Under the pieces are notes generated by a model. The model was not told where the DNA came from. It did not search any database and worked only from the letters and a program-made list of their open reading frames with translations. Positions 26,434-36,036 of a stretch of DNA of 64,000 nucleotides are shown here, piece by piece. Source of the DNA: Chitinophaga filiformis (GTDB lineage: Bacteria; Bacteroidota; Bacteroidia; Chitinophagales; Chitinophagaceae); NCBI RefSeq assembly GCF_023100805.1, contig NZ_CP095855.1:1963001-2027000 (forward strand), read 5' to 3'. The position numbers and the translations under genes are program-made. The stretch's first letter is position 1, and the number at the start of each line of letters is the position of its first letter.

Positions 26434-26773
26434 GCATTTTAGATGTAATTGTAGGTTTAAGAAGATGTTAATACAGTATACAAATATTATGAAATACTTT
26501 CATGATAAATCCATTAAAATATAATTGAATAATTATTTAATATACTGATCTTGTTAGCCCTGGAATACAACATTAACCAAATGTTATTTCCTATTGTAAA
26601 TGATAATTAATATATTAGACATGCTTATTTTTCGTTTGGTCAGGAATGAACGAAAATGAACGAAGATAATAGGTGTTGTGCAGCTAAAATTCAAAAGAAT
26701 AAAACTAAATTGGATAAACATTTAGTCCACGTTAATAGTTAATAATTCGTCATTTTGTTAGGGCTTGTCAGGA
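26434..26773. other. AT-rich intergenic region before the response regulator
   Basis: 340 bases without a gene. It is strongly AT-rich with repeated TTAATATA and ATAATT words. The ATGAACG direct repeat is the only clear signal. A TCATTTTG at about 26750 may be a poor -7 element for the downstream gene. Confidence 0.5.
26646..26665 (+). promoter_or_regulatory. ATGAACG direct repeat upstream of the response regulator
   Basis: ATGAACGAAA followed at once by ATGAACGAAG, a 10-base period. It closely resembles the ATGAATG pairs before the three microprotein units at the left end. It lies about 128 bases before the regulator ATG, a place where autoregulation would be expected. The link is inference. 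Confidence 0.4.
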
Positions 26774-27514
26774 ATGACTTCTAAATTAACCATCAACCCA
26801 AATCCGTTTATGAAAGCAGGAGTTCTGTTAGTAGAAGATGATCATTTTTTTGCCAAAGTTATCAAGAGCCACCTGGAAAAGGCAGGATATCTGGTAGTAC
26901 ATTGTTCAGATGGAGAGGAAGGCTGGAATACCTTCCTGGAAAGACCATTTGATATCTGTTTACTGGACGTTGTAATGCCGGGAATGGATGGGTTTGCACT
27001 GGCAAGGGAGATCAGGGACAGGAATGATAATGTTCCTATCATTTTTACTACTTCGCGCTACATGGAGCAGGATAAGCTTAACGGCTTTGAATGCGGGGGG
27101 GATGATTACCTGGTAAAGCCATTTAATATGGAAGAACTGCTCTGCCGGATGGACGTGTTTATGAAAAGAAGCCGTTTGCTGCAAAATGATAAACAGATCG
27201 TATTTAAGCTGGGATCACTTATTTTCAACTATAGCGAATTCAAGATCTATCATCCCGGTGGAACTATCAATCTGCCGCCGAAAGAAGCAGAACTGCTGAA
27301 GTTCCTTTGTGACAATCCCAACAAGCGGCTGAAAAGAGAAGGCATTTTGCTGAGCGTCTGGGGGAATGATGACTTCTTTACCGGGCGTAGCATGGATGTT
27401 TATCTCACGCGCATACGCAAGCACTTCAAGCATGACAATACCATTAAGCTTGAGACTATTCACGGCAAAGGCTTACGCCTGGTGATTGAAAGCGAAGTTT
27501 GCCGTGTAATTTGA
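26774..27514 (+). CDS. OmpR-family response regulator (orphan)
   Basis: 246 aa from MTSKLTINPNPFMKAG. Receiver domain at about 16-135: acidic pocket E21 D22 D23, phosphoacceptor D65 (ICLLDVVMPGMDG), T92/T93 and K115 (DYLVKPF). A winged-helix trans_reg_C domain follows at about 145-245 (LPPKEAELLKFLCDNPNKRLKREGILLSVWGNDDFFTGRSMDVYLTRIRKHF). A TTG start at 26765 would add three residues. No histidine kinase is adjacent, so it is an orphan regulator in this window. It was probably similar to the RprY-type regulators of Bacteroidota. It ends 18 bases before a bidirectional terminator. Confidence 0.92.
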   Translation: MTSKLTINPNPFMKAGVLLVEDDHFFAKVIKSHLEKAGYLVVHCSDGEEGWNTFLERPFDICLLDVVMPGMDGFALAREIRDRNDNVPIIFTTSRYMEQDKLNGFECGGDDYLVKPFNMEELLCRMDVFMKRSRLLQNDKQIVFKLGSLIFNYSEFKIYHPGGTINLPPKEAELLKFLCDNPNKRLKREGILLSVWGNDDFFTGRSMDVYLTRIRKHFKHDNTIKLETIHGKGLRLVIESEVCRVI

Positions 27515-27531
27515 TATACCGATCTATCGAT

Positions 27532-27570
27532 AAAAGAAATGGCCTTGTCTCAGACAAGGCCATTTCTTTT
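27532..27570. terminator. Bidirectional terminator between the response regulator and yebC
   Basis: A perfect 19-base inverted repeat around a single C: AAAAGAAATGGCCTTGTCT and its complement. T-rich ends on both strands let it serve both convergent genes. Confidence 0.93.
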
Positions 27571-27586
27571 ATATTATCACTGCATG

Positions 27587-28297
27587 TTAGCGCAGATTAT
27601 GGAATACCTGTTGTACATCGTCATCCTGCTCAAGGCGGTCAATCAGTGTCAGTACTTCCTTCGCCTGCTCTTCGTTCAATTCAACAGTTGTAGCAGGAAT
27701 ACGCTGCAATTCCGCGCTGATCGGAATAATATTTCTCTCTTCAAGCGCTTTCGACATGTTACCGAACTCGGTAAATGGTGTATGCAGCACGATATTGCCT
27801 TCACTATCTTCTCCTATTTCTTCCAGGCCCGCATCGATCAGTTCAAGTTCCAGCTCTTCCAGGTTCTGGCCTTCATTTTTTATTTTGAAAACCCCCGTAC
27901 GGTTGAATAAAAAACCTACTGAACCGCTATTCCCCAAGCTGCCACCTTCCTTATTGAAGTGCATGCGTACGTTGGCTACTGTACGGGTAGGATTATCAGT
28001 TGCTGTCTCAACCATTACAGCTACCCCATGTGGCGCATACCCTTCATATACAACTTCTTCGTAATCAGTCTTGTCCTTACCCATAGCACGCTTAATGGCC
28101 GCTTCTACACGGTCTTTAGGCATGTTAACACCTTTGGCGTTGGCAACACATCTGCGAAGAGCGGGGTTATTATCCGGATCAGGACCGCCCTGCTTTACCG
28201 CAATCGCTATTTCCTTTCCTATCCTGGTAAATTGTTTGGCCATTCTGTCCCATCTGGCAAACATGGTGGCCTTTCTTACTTCAAATATTCTTCCCAT
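27587..28297 (-). CDS. yebC: YebC/PmpR (TACO1) family regulator
   Basis: 236 aa. The N-terminal domain contains [64 protein letters not shown]; the acidic central domain has [28 protein letters not shown] and [16 protein letters not shown]. Family members have been described as DNA-binding regulators and, more recently, as ribosome-associated factors for polyproline translation, like mitochondrial TACO1. The usual MAGHSKW opening is replaced by [13 protein letters not shown], the YeeN-like variant. An efp gene occurs 8 kb away. Confidence 0.92.
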   Translation of the reverse strand: MGRIFEVRKATMFARWDRMAKQFTRIGKEIAIAVKQGGPDPDNNPALRRCVANAKGVNMPKDRVEAAIKRAMGKDKTDYEEVVYEGYAPHGVAVMVETATDNPTRTVANVRMHFNKEGGSLGNSGSVGFLFNRTGVFKIKNEGQNLEELELELIDAGLEEIGEDSEGNIVLHTPFTEFGNMSKALEERNIIPISAELQRIPATTVELNEEQAKEVLTLIDRLEQDDDVQQVFHNLR

Positions 28298-28332
28298 ATT
28301 GGGTATAATTAATTATTAAGAAAATCGAGACG

Positions 28333-28340
28333 CAAAAATA
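28333..28340 (-). promoter_or_regulatory. -7 element of yebC
   Basis: TATTTTTG on the minus strand, 35 bases before the ATG. Confidence 0.4.
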
Positions 28341-28385
28341 GTCACTTTTATAGTAAAAATGACTTCCTCCGGCCGCTTAACTGAA

Positions 28386-28432
28386 CAAGGCCGGAAATTC
28401 AGACTACCAATGCAGCATGAATTCCGGCCTTG
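28386..28432 (-). terminator. Terminator of the amino acid permease gene
   Basis: CAAGGCCGGAAATTCA pairs with TGAATTCCGGCCTTG across a 16-base loop, 26 bases beyond the permease stop. No strong T run follows, so it may rely on the stem alone. Confidence 0.65.
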
Positions 28433-28458
28433 AGATCTTATATCGTGAGATAACCTGA

Positions 28459-29955
28459 TTACAATTTTCTGGCCTTACTGTTCTTGACACTATAACCGAA
28501 GTAGATAGCGAAGCCGATCAGCAACCATACGATCAGTCGCGCCCAGTTTTCAATACCCAGGCTGACGATCATTGTCAGACAGAATAAAGCCCCCAGAATA
28601 GGTACAAATGGCACCCAAGGCGTTTTAAAGGCACGCTGTAATTCCGGATTGGTCTTTCTCATTACGATCACACCCAGGCAAACCAATACAAAGGCGAACA
28701 GGGTACCGATACTGGTCATGTCACCTACCACGCTGTCAGGGATGAAAGCAGCAAAAATGGATACAAATACAAAGAACAAGGCCTGTGATCTGTATGGTGT
28801 ACGGAATTTAGGATGAAGGTTGGAGAATACCTTTGGTACCAGGCCATCGTTTGACATAGAGTAGAATACCCTTGTCTGACCTAACAGCATCACCAGGATC
28901 ACAGAAGAGAAACCTGCGAGAATAGCAACCGTTACGAAGGTTGACAACCAGCCATATCCGTGCATGTAAGTATCAATGGCATAAGCTACGGAGGCCTCAC
29001 CACCCTGTCTCAGGAAGTCTTTATAAGGAGCGATACCAGTCAGCACATAAGAGAAGAGGATGTACAGCAGTGTACAGATAGCCAGTGATACCAGGATACC
29101 AACAGGCATATTCTTCTTCGGATTTTTAGTTTCCTGTGCAGCAGTTGATACGGCGTCAAAACCGATGAATGCAAAGAATACTACCCCGGCGCCACGCAGC
29201 ACCCCGGGTATGCCGTGATACCAGAAGTCGCTATAGTTGATCACCTTACCATTGTGCATGGTCACAGAACCGGCATCCGCAGGAATAGTGAAGGGAGTGT
29301 GGTTAGCAGGATTAATGAACTGCCAGCCAAGGAGGATCAGCAGGATTACGATAGCTACTTTAGTAATAACGATGACGTTATTAACGATTGCAGAACCTTC
29401 GATACCACGGATCAGCAATAAAGTGAGCAATAACAATATGAAAACTGCAGGCAGGTTCATGATACCGTGTACGCCTGCATCAGAAGTTTCAAAGGGGCTG
29501 TGAGACCACTGATATGGTATGACATACGCGGCCCCAAAGACCTTTTCAATGAGTTTATTCAGGTACTGAGACCAACCAATGGCCACAGTAGCCGCACCAA
29601 GCGCATATTCCAGCACAAGGTCCCATCCGATGATCCAGGCGATGAATTCACCCATTGTCGCATAGGAGTAGGTATAAGCACTACCGGCAATAGGGATCAT
29701 TGAGGCAAACTCGGCGTAACAAAGACCTGCCAGGGCACAACCAATAGCAGCGATAATGAAAGAGATCGTAACAGCAGGACCGGCGTGTTGCCCGGCAGCA
29801 GCAGCTGTTCTAACAAAAAGCCCCGCACCAATGATAGCGCCTATTCCCAAAGCTATAAGCGATCCTGCCCCTAATGTACGTTTAAGGCCTTTTTCAGATT
29901 CGGATGCTTCAGCTAATAACAGGGAGAGTGGCTTTTTTACAAAAAGTTTGCCCAT
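28459..29955 (-). CDS. APC-superfamily amino acid permease
   Basis: 498 aa with about 12-13 membrane helices. The N-terminal LKRTLGAGSLIALGIGAIIGAGLFVRTAAAAGQHAGPA is the APC signature with the unwound TM1 motif GIGAIIGAGLF. EFASMIPIAGSAYTYSYATMGEFIAWIIGWDLVLEYALGAATVA is the conserved TM3 region of the cationic amino acid transporter (CAT) group. FFAFIGFDAVSTAAQETKNPKKNMP follows TM7. It imports or exchanges amino acids across the inner membrane; the substrate cannot be assigned. A minus-strand -7 element lies at 30021-30028. Confidence 0.92.
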   Translation of the reverse strand: MGKLFVKKPLSLLLAEASESEKGLKRTLGAGSLIALGIGAIIGAGLFVRTAAAAGQHAGPAVTISFIIAAIGCALAGLCYAEFASMIPIAGSAYTYSYATMGEFIAWIIGWDLVLEYALGAATVAIGWSQYLNKLIEKVFGAAYVIPYQWSHSPFETSDAGVHGIMNLPAVFILLLLTLLLIRGIEGSAIVNNVIVITKVAIVILLILLGWQFINPANHTPFTIPADAGSVTMHNGKVINYSDFWYHGIPGVLRGAGVVFFAFIGFDAVSTAAQETKNPKKNMPVGILVSLAICTLLYILFSYVLTGIAPYKDFLRQGGEASVAYAIDTYMHGYGWLSTFVTVAILAGFSSVILVMLLGQTRVFYSMSNDGLVPKVFSNLHPKFRTPYRSQALFFVFVSIFAAFIPDSVVGDMTSIGTLFAFVLVCLGVIVMRKTNPELQRAFKTPWVPFVPILGALFCLTMIVSLGIENWARLIVWLLIGFAIYFGYSVKNSKARKL

Positions 29956-30020
29956 ACTAATGAGATATTGTGGTTGACGTTTAAGTGGTTTAGTTGTTGT
30001 TTCGTTTTATTACAGATCGC

Positions 30021-30028
30021 CAAATATA
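30021..30028 (-). promoter_or_regulatory. -7 element of the amino acid permease
   Basis: TATATTTG on the minus strand, 65 bases before the ATG. Confidence 0.4.
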
Positions 30029-30152
30029 AATATCAAAAAGCAAACCCTGAGCTTTTATTTTATAAATGAAGTCACAACTTTACAGTACTAACCTTATTTT
30101 TGGGGAATTTTAGCGTTTAGCACAAATATTAATTGTAATTAAAAGGCTTTGC

Positions 30153-31520
30153 ATGAAGAGATCCAACCGGCTTACACTATTTATTTTCATAGCCATGGTA
30201 TTGGGAATCCTGACCGGGTATATTGTGAACGTTTGCTATACCGATACCTATGGTGGCGGAAATGCCGGACAGATGGTCTCCGCTGATAACAGCTCCCTTG
30301 GCAACACCGCCGGACATATTATAGGTCTCTCTACCGGTAAAGGTACTACCGGAGAAGCCAGGATCCAGAAGTTTGCTGATAACATTTCTATTCTGACTGA
30401 TATATTCCTGCGACTGGTAAAGATGATCATTGCTCCCCTGGTATTTTCTACATTAGTGGTAGGAGTGGCAAAGCTGGGCGATATCAAAGCGGTAGGACGC
30501 ATTGGCGGTAAAACTATGTTATGGTTTATTTCAGCTACTTTCATTTCCCTTTTCCTGGGCCTTATGCTGGTGAATATCCTGCAGCCAGGTCATTCCCTGA
30601 ACCTGCCGGTACCGGATTCTCATGCGAGCAGCGGAGTGGCGGCTGCTGCCATGACACTGAAAGGATTCTTCCAGCACGTATTCCCCGATAGTGTGATCAA
30701 CGCCATGGCGCACAACGAGATCCTGCAGATCGTTGTGTTCTCACTTTTCTTTGGCGTAGCTACGGCAGCTGTAGGTGAGTTTGGAACCGTTGTGGTAAAA
30801 TTCATGGATAGCGTAGCCCATATCATGTTGAAAGTGACAGGGTACGTGATGAATTTTGCTCCGTTTGCTGTATTTGGTGCAATGGCGGCAATCATTTCGC
30901 AGAAGGGACTTACCATTTTGCTGACCTACGGTAAATTCATAGGCCAGTTTTACCTGGGCCTTGCCTGTTTATGGATAGTATTGGCTTTGGTGGGATTCCT
31001 GATACTCGGACGGCGGGTATTCACTTTACTCGGGCTGATAAAAGATCCCTTGTTACTGGCTTTCAGTACAGCCAGCAGCGAAGCTGCCTACCCCCGTACA
31101 ATGGAAGAGCTGGAAAAATTCGGTTGTGATAACCGTATTGTAAGTTTCGTACTGCCCTTAGGTTATTCCTTTAACCTGGATGGCTCTATGATGTACATGA
31201 CCTTTGCCAGCCTGTTCATTGCACAGGCCTATAATATGCACCTAGGATTTGAAGAACAGATCTCGATGCTCCTTGTATTAATGATTACCAGTAAAGGAAT
31301 AGCCGGGGTCCCAAGGGCTTCTCTCGTTGTGATCGCTGGCACACTTTCCATGTTCCATATTCCGGAAGCTGGGTTATTACTGCTGCTGGGAGTGGACCAT
31401 TTACTGGACATGGGACGTTCAGCTACCAATGTGATTGGTAATGCTATGGCTACCGCAGTGGTATCCAAATGGGAAAACTCCCTTGCGGAAGTCCCGGCTT
31501 CGCAGTTAAAGGAAGTATAA
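30153..31520 (+). CDS. Dicarboxylate/amino acid:cation symporter (DAACS family)
   Basis: 455 aa with eight helices and two re-entrant hairpins of the GltPh fold. Visible motifs: LRLVKMIIAPLVFSTLVVGVAKLGD, the serine-rich hairpin AFSTASSEAAYPRTMEELEKFG, and FVLPLGYSFNLDGSMMYMTFASLFIAQ (NLDG, TM7). GVPRASLVVIAGTL (HP2) and GVDHLLDMGRSATNVIGNAMATAVV (TM8, with the D and N ligands) complete it. A roughly 45-residue insert rich in Gly and Ser (about 30-75) lies between TM1 and TM2. It imports C4-dicarboxylates, glutamate or aspartate with Na+ or H+. Confidence 0.93.
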   Translation: MKRSNRLTLFIFIAMVLGILTGYIVNVCYTDTYGGGNAGQMVSADNSSLGNTAGHIIGLSTGKGTTGEARIQKFADNISILTDIFLRLVKMIIAPLVFSTLVVGVAKLGDIKAVGRIGGKTMLWFISATFISLFLGLMLVNILQPGHSLNLPVPDSHASSGVAAAAMTLKGFFQHVFPDSVINAMAHNEILQIVVFSLFFGVATAAVGEFGTVVVKFMDSVAHIMLKVTGYVMNFAPFAVFGAMAAIISQKGLTILLTYGKFIGQFYLGLACLWIVLALVGFLILGRRVFTLLGLIKDPLLLAFSTASSEAAYPRTMEELEKFGCDNRIVSFVLPLGYSFNLDGSMMYMTFASLFIAQAYNMHLGFEEQISMLLVLMITSKGIAGVPRASLVVIAGTLSMFHIPEAGLLLLLGVDHLLDMGRSATNVIGNAMATAVVSKWENSLAEVPASQLKEV

Positions 31521-31653
31521 CAAATCAATAACAGTTTTATGCTTATTTTGCCCGGTGTCTGTTGTATATAGCATTGATGATTTTGTCCAATGCTGGCAGG
31601 AGGCAGTGTAAGCGCCTATATTAGTATCTGATTTTGAGATTATTAAAGACTAT

Positions 31654-32319
31654 ATGGACCAGTTTATAGAGTTATTCAAGCATCTTATTAACCCACAATG
31701 GATCATTGATCATGGTGGCCTGTATCTATTATTGCTGATCATTTTTGCTGAAACGGGGCTTTTTGTAGGGTTTTTCCTGCCGGGAGATTCCCTGCTTTTT
31801 GTGGCTGGTATATATGGCGGTTTATTGAGTGAAAGCTTTTTTAATGTTCCTTTTTTCCTCATTATGGTGATGATCTCCGTTGCGGGGGTATTGGGAAATT
31901 TTGTGGGTTTTTGGTTTGGCCGTAAATCGGGACCATTACTTTTCAATAGAAAAGATACTTTTTTCTTTAAGCAGAAGCACCTTTACCAGGCGAAGGATTT
32001 CTACGATAAATATGGTGGCGGCGCGATATTCCTGGCCCGTTTCCTGCCTATCATCCGGACTTTCGCTCCCATTGTAGCAGGTATCGTACAGATGGAGCGG
32101 AAGAAATTTATGTTCTTTAATATCATCAGCTCCTTCTGTTGGGTATTTTCTATGATGCTGGCAGGCCATTACCTGGATAAGTTCTTCCCCACGCTGAAAG
32201 AACATCTGGAACTTATTGTAATTATATTAATAATTATTACTACATTACCTGTTATTATTAAACTAGTTTTTGGTAAAGCAAAACATCCGCATCCTACTCA
32301 CACCGATGTGAATGAATAA
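31654..32319 (+). CDS. DedA-family membrane protein
   Basis: 221 aa. The sequence FAETGLFVGFFLPGDSLLFVAGI (residues about 30-52) with the E and the FLPGD motif, and KYGGGAIFLARFLPIIRTFAPIVAGIVQMERKKFMFFNIISSFCW (about 115-160) with the R-x3-R pattern, are the DedA/VTT signature. DedA proteins have recently been linked to undecaprenyl phosphate and phospholipid flipping and to membrane potential maintenance. Its 3' end overlaps the MFS gene by 8 bases (ATGAATAA), so the two are co-translated. Confidence 0.92.
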   Translation: MDQFIELFKHLINPQWIIDHGGLYLLLLIIFAETGLFVGFFLPGDSLLFVAGIYGGLLSESFFNVPFFLIMVMISVAGVLGNFVGFWFGRKSGPLLFNRKDTFFFKQKHLYQAKDFYDKYGGGAIFLARFLPIIRTFAPIVAGIVQMERKKFMFFNIISSFCWVFSMMLAGHYLDKFFPTLKEHLELIVIILIIITTLPVIIKLVFGKAKHPHPTHTDVNE

Positions 32320-33616
32320 AAACAGGCCCGTTATGCAATCCGGCAACCGTTCCGCGTCAATCTTAAATGTCGCAGTGATAGTAGCTTCATTGGGATATTT
32401 CGTTGATATCTATGATCTGTTATTATTTACGATCCTGAGAGTTCCCAGTCTGAAAGACCTGGGCGTGCCTCAGTCAGAAATTGACTCAGGTGTAGGGCTG
32501 TTACTGATAAATGTACAGATGGCAGGCTTGCTTGTCGGAGGGATCTTCTGGGGAATTGTCGGAGACAAGAAAGGCCGGCTCAAGGTCTTGTTTGGTTCCA
32601 TACTACTTTATTCAATTGCCAATATTGCCAATGGTTTTGTAACGGGTACCACCGGCTACCTGTTCTGGCGTTTTGTTGCGGGACTGGGGCTCGCGGGGGA
32701 ACTGGGCGCCGGCATTACGCTGGTAGCCGAAATATTGCCCAAAGAAAAGAGGGGATACGGTACCATGATAGTGGCTACCGTGGGTGTATCCGGTGCTGTT
32801 GCCGCCAATTTGATTGCGAAGGTAGTACCTGACTGGCGTTATTGTTATTTTATAGGAGGTGGATTAGGCCTGTTACTGCTCATCCTGCGTATCAGCGTAA
32901 TGGAATCTCATATGTTCAACCAGACAGCTGAAAAAAATACTGTAGGAAGGGGAGAGTTCCTTGCCCTGTTTAATAACAAAGACCGTTTTTTCCGGTATTT
33001 GAAATGTGTGCTCCTGGGCGCTCCTACCTGGTTTGTAGTAGGAATATTAGTGGCATTCTCCAATAAATTCGCTGTAGAAATGGGTGTGAAGTCTGTCATT
33101 AATCCAGGAGATGCAGTGGCATTTTGTTATGCCGGACTGGTGCTGGGCGATTTTTCCAGCGGCTTACTTAGCCAGCTATTGAAAAGCCGGCGAAAAGTGA
33201 TGATGATCTTCCTGACATTAACTGCAGTATGTGTCTTTTTCTATCTTAATCTTCACGGTGCAGAAAAGTGGCTTTTCTATACCGTTTGTTTCCTGCTTGG
33301 TTTCAGTGTAGGCTTCTGGGCTATCTTTGTTACGATAGCTGCAGAAAGTTTTGGTACTAATCTCAGAGCTACTGTGGCCATTACCGTACCTAACTTTGCA
33401 CGTGGTATGCTACCGCTGATCACGATGTTATTTGCCTTTGCACAGCACTACTTTAGTTACCTGCAAAGCGGTGCATTGGTAGCCGTGATCTGTATCGCGG
33501 CTTCGTTAATAGCGTCTTATACTGTAGAAGAAACTTTCGGGAAAGACCTTAATTACGTGGAAGAAATAAACTCTTCGGAAGAAGAAGAGAATATAAAAAA
33601 ACTTTCGGCTGATTGA
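32312..33616 (+). CDS. Major facilitator superfamily transporter
   Basis: 434 aa, 12 helices. MFS signature between TM2 and TM3: GGIFWGIVGDKKGRLKVLFGS. The TM4 region GLGLAGELGAGITLVAEILPKEKRGYG resembles the sugar/organic-acid porters. SRRKVMMIF in the TM8-9 loop is the second half-signature. An acidic tail (NSSEEEENIKKL) ends the protein. It overlaps dedA by 8 bases. The substrate is unknown. Confidence 0.9.
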   Translation: MNKNRPVMQSGNRSASILNVAVIVASLGYFVDIYDLLLFTILRVPSLKDLGVPQSEIDSGVGLLLINVQMAGLLVGGIFWGIVGDKKGRLKVLFGSILLYSIANIANGFVTGTTGYLFWRFVAGLGLAGELGAGITLVAEILPKEKRGYGTMIVATVGVSGAVAANLIAKVVPDWRYCYFIGGGLGLLLLILRISVMESHMFNQTAEKNTVGRGEFLALFNNKDRFFRYLKCVLLGAPTWFVVGILVAFSNKFAVEMGVKSVINPGDAVAFCYAGLVLGDFSSGLLSQLLKSRRKVMMIFLTLTAVCVFFYLNLHGAEKWLFYTVCFLLGFSVGFWAIFVTIAAESFGTNLRATVAITVPNFARGMLPLITMLFAFAQHYFSYLQSGALVAVICIAASLIASYTVEETFGKDLNYVEEINSSEEEENIKKLSAD

Positions 33617-33652
33617 GTATTTATACTCAGTTGGCATGGAAGGATTCCCGGC

Positions 33653-34114
33653 TTAATAGCGTGTCAGGATCTTATCGAGGAGCATGTTCAGTTGCAATGC
33701 TTCCTCTTCTGTCAATGACAATTTCAGGGAATCTTCAAGATCCGGAAGGTCTACATCCATTACCTTAAGCAAGGCCAATCCTTTCTCTGTGATCTGTACA
33801 TCCACGGCCCTGCGGTCTACCTCACTGCTTTTCCTTTCCACTAATCCGGCCTTGCGCAGGCGCTCGACAAGACGTGAAACATCACTCATTTTGTCCAGCA
33901 TTCTCTCTTTTAAGGTGTTGATATTAGCAGCTTTAGGGTGTTGGCCGCGTAGTATTCTCAGTATATTATACTGTTGCATGGTAATGTCAAACTTCTTGAA
34001 GAATTGTTGATGACGTGACACTATCCAGTTGCCGACGAAAATGAGACCTATTAACCCTTTATTATACTCGCTGGTAAATGTTTTCTGCGAGATGAGCTTT
34101 TCTATGTTTGACAT
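33653..34114 (-). CDS. MarR-family transcriptional regulator
   Basis: 153 aa from MSNIEKLISQKTFTSEYNKG. A frame from 34171 adds 19 atypical residues. The winged-helix core ITMQQYNILRILRGQHPKAANINTLKERMLDKMSDVSRLVERLRKAGLVERKSSEVDRRAVDVQITEKGLALL (about 40-112) is diagnostic, with the DRRAV wing. It is convergent with the MFS gene and may control it or other transporters; effector unknown. Confidence 0.9.
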   Translation of the reverse strand: MSNIEKLISQKTFTSEYNKGLIGLIFVGNWIVSRHQQFFKKFDITMQQYNILRILRGQHPKAANINTLKERMLDKMSDVSRLVERLRKAGLVERKSSEVDRRAVDVQITEKGLALLKVMDVDLPDLEDSLKLSLTEEEALQLNMLLDKILTRY

Positions 34115-34303
34115 AAGTGAGAATATAGTCGGGTTAAAAATACGAATATCAATCATGCATTTGGCAAACAAAACATCACGTTTTGTATAATAACCGTTGA
34201 AACGAATGTAACAAATCTTTTCAGAGTCAGAAAGGATTTATTCCTGGGAATAGTAAGAGGAGAGAGGAGAGAGAGGATAGGGCATTCCCGGAATGACATA
34301 ACA

Positions 34304-34350
34304 AAGGCTGACTGATAGCCGGATCATTTTTGGCTATTAGTCAGCCTTTT
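34304..34350 (-). terminator. Terminator of mdh
   Basis: AAAGGCTGACTGATAGCC pairs with GGCTATTAGTCAGCCTTT, with one bulge, 15 bases past the mdh stop. Confidence 0.9.
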
Positions 34351-34364
34351 ATAGGATGAATATA

Positions 34365-35303
34365 TTATGCAATCACTTTCATGTTGTCTAATACGTCCAT
34401 AACTTCTTTAACGTGGGTGGCAGAGGTTGCGAGTAATGCCTTTTCGCTGTCATTGAGCTGCAACTCAAGGATCTTTTCGATACCATTTTTTCCCAGCACA
34501 ACAGGAACGCCGAGATATATGTCTTTTAGTCCATACTCACCGGTCAGCCATGCGCAGCAGGGGAATATTCTCTTTTCATCTTTCAATATGGCTTCTACCA
34601 TCTGTGCAGCAGCAGCTCCCGGTGCATACCAGGCGGATGTGCCCAGCAGGTTCACGATCTCGCCGCCCCCTACTTTGGTGCGTTGTATAATGGCTTCCAG
34701 TTTATCCGGAGCAATGAGTTCTGTAACAGGAATACCTGATACGGTTGTATAACGTGGCAGTGGCACCATAGTGTCTCCATGTCCTCCCATCAGGATGGCC
34801 TGGATGTCTTTGGGGGAACAGTTGATCTCCTCTGCAAGGAACGCACGGTAGCGGGCAGTATCGAGGATCCCGGCCATACCGAACACCTTACTGCTGTCTT
34901 TCTGGGCAGTCAGGTAGGCGCAGTAAGTCATCACGTCCAGTGGATTACTTACCACGATGATAATAGCATCCGGTGAATGCTTGACAATGTTTTCCGTAAC
35001 CGATTTTACAATATTGGCATTGGTAGAGATAAGGTCATCCCTGCTCATACCCGGTTTCCGGGGCAATCCGGAAGTGATGACAACTACATCACTATCAGCG
35101 GTTTTGAGATAATCGTTCGTGACACCCGTTATCCTGGTGCTATAGTAATCAATCGGGGCCTGCTGCCAGCTATCCAACGCCTTTCCTTCTGCAGTGCCTT
35201 CTTTAATATCCAACAACACAATCTCCTGCAAAAAATCTCTGTGGGCCAGCACATTAGCACAGGTTGCGCCTACATTACCAGCTCCTACGACAGTAACTTT
35301 CAT
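34365..35303 (-). CDS. mdh: Malate dehydrogenase (LDH-like type)
   Basis: 312 aa, oxidises malate to oxaloacetate with NAD in the TCA cycle. NAD-binding GAGNVGA at residues 7-13, acidic D33 at the end of beta 2 (IVLLDIKEG), the substrate-loop arginine cluster (SGLPRKPGMSRDDL), VVSNPLDVMTY, and the catalytic His in LMGGHGDTMVPLPRY. It is the LDH-like MDH group common in Bacteroidota and not the proteobacterial type. A minus-strand -7 (TACATTTG) lies at 35344-35351. Confidence 0.94.
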   Translation of the reverse strand: MKVTVVGAGNVGATCANVLAHRDFLQEIVLLDIKEGTAEGKALDSWQQAPIDYYSTRITGVTNDYLKTADSDVVVITSGLPRKPGMSRDDLISTNANIVKSVTENIVKHSPDAIIIVVSNPLDVMTYCAYLTAQKDSSKVFGMAGILDTARYRAFLAEEINCSPKDIQAILMGGHGDTMVPLPRYTTVSGIPVTELIAPDKLEAIIQRTKVGGGEIVNLLGTSAWYAPGAAAAQMVEAILKDEKRIFPCCAWLTGEYGLKDIYLGVPVVLGKNGIEKILELQLNDSEKALLATSATHVKEVMDVLDNMKVIA

Positions 35304-35343
35304 CGTTTGTATTAAATTTTAAGGTGAAGAATATGAGGATAAA

Positions 35344-35351
35344 CAAATGTA
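35344..35351 (-). promoter_or_regulatory. -7 element of mdh
   Basis: TACATTTG on the minus strand, 40 bases before the ATG. Confidence 0.45.
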
Positions 35352-35381
35352 ACCAATCGCCACTGAAACAGGCCCGCAATG

Positions 35382-35891
35382 TTAATTCAGGTATTCCTGC
35401 AGCTGTTCCAGTTTCACGGTGCCTTCAAAGCCTTTCACGAACTGCTGCTTTTTGTCATAAATGAACAGTCCGGGAAAGTAATGCAGGTTGTAGAAATACA
35501 TGATCTGACGGGTCGGCTCGCTGGCCATTATAATATTGGGGTAGTTTTTGATGTTATAATTATTATAATACACCTTCATCTGGTCCGGCTGAAAAGGTGT
35601 GACCATCAGGATCTGTGTCTTTTTGAACTTATCGATGTTCTTGAGCACCTCTTCTGTCAGTTGTTTACAGTGGTCGCAATCTACACTAAAAACAAAAACA
35701 ATTGTCTTAACGTTCTTTCTCAGGTCATTTTTGGTAATAACATGGCCGTCGGGCAAAGTAAGCGGGAAAGAGGGTACTATCGGATACTGAAGATAAGGAG
35801 GCTGATCCTTAGGCACAGACACCGTTCTGGTTTGAGCTTGTAACAGGAACGGCAGGCAACAGCAACATAAAAGGAGCAGGTATCGTCTCAT
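35382..35891 (-). CDS. Exported thioredoxin-fold protein (TlpA-like)
   Basis: 169 aa. Signal peptide MRRYLLLLCCCCLPFLLQAQ, unusual for four consecutive Cys that are probably in the cleaved part. Thioredoxin domain with redox pair C72-x2-C75 in FVFSVDCDHCKQL, and the cis-Pro loop YFPGLFIYD. Likely a periplasmic thiol reductase or disulfide exchange protein; the CDHC dipeptide is rare. Monocistronic, following mdh on the same strand but with its own region upstream. Confidence 0.88.
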   Translation of the reverse strand: MRRYLLLLCCCCLPFLLQAQTRTVSVPKDQPPYLQYPIVPSFPLTLPDGHVITKNDLRKNVKTIVFVFSVDCDHCKQLTEEVLKNIDKFKKTQILMVTPFQPDQMKVYYNNYNIKNYPNIIMASEPTRQIMYFYNLHYFPGLFIYDKKQQFVKGFEGTVKLEQLQEYLN

Positions 35892-36036
35892 AAGTCTGAT
35901 TTTTGAACGCTTGATTTTTGTACGGGACTAAAGGTATCGAATTTTGTAATAGTCTATAAACCAAAGCAAGGAAGTATCCGAACCTTTATTTGAGCGGTTT
36001 TTTTACTTAAAAAAGGACTATTCCGGGGCGCTGGAA

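Noticed and set aside
34250..34285. GAGAGGAGAGAG purine run beyond the MarR promoter region
   Set aside because: A short simple-sequence tract with no repeat unit or context that suggests function.
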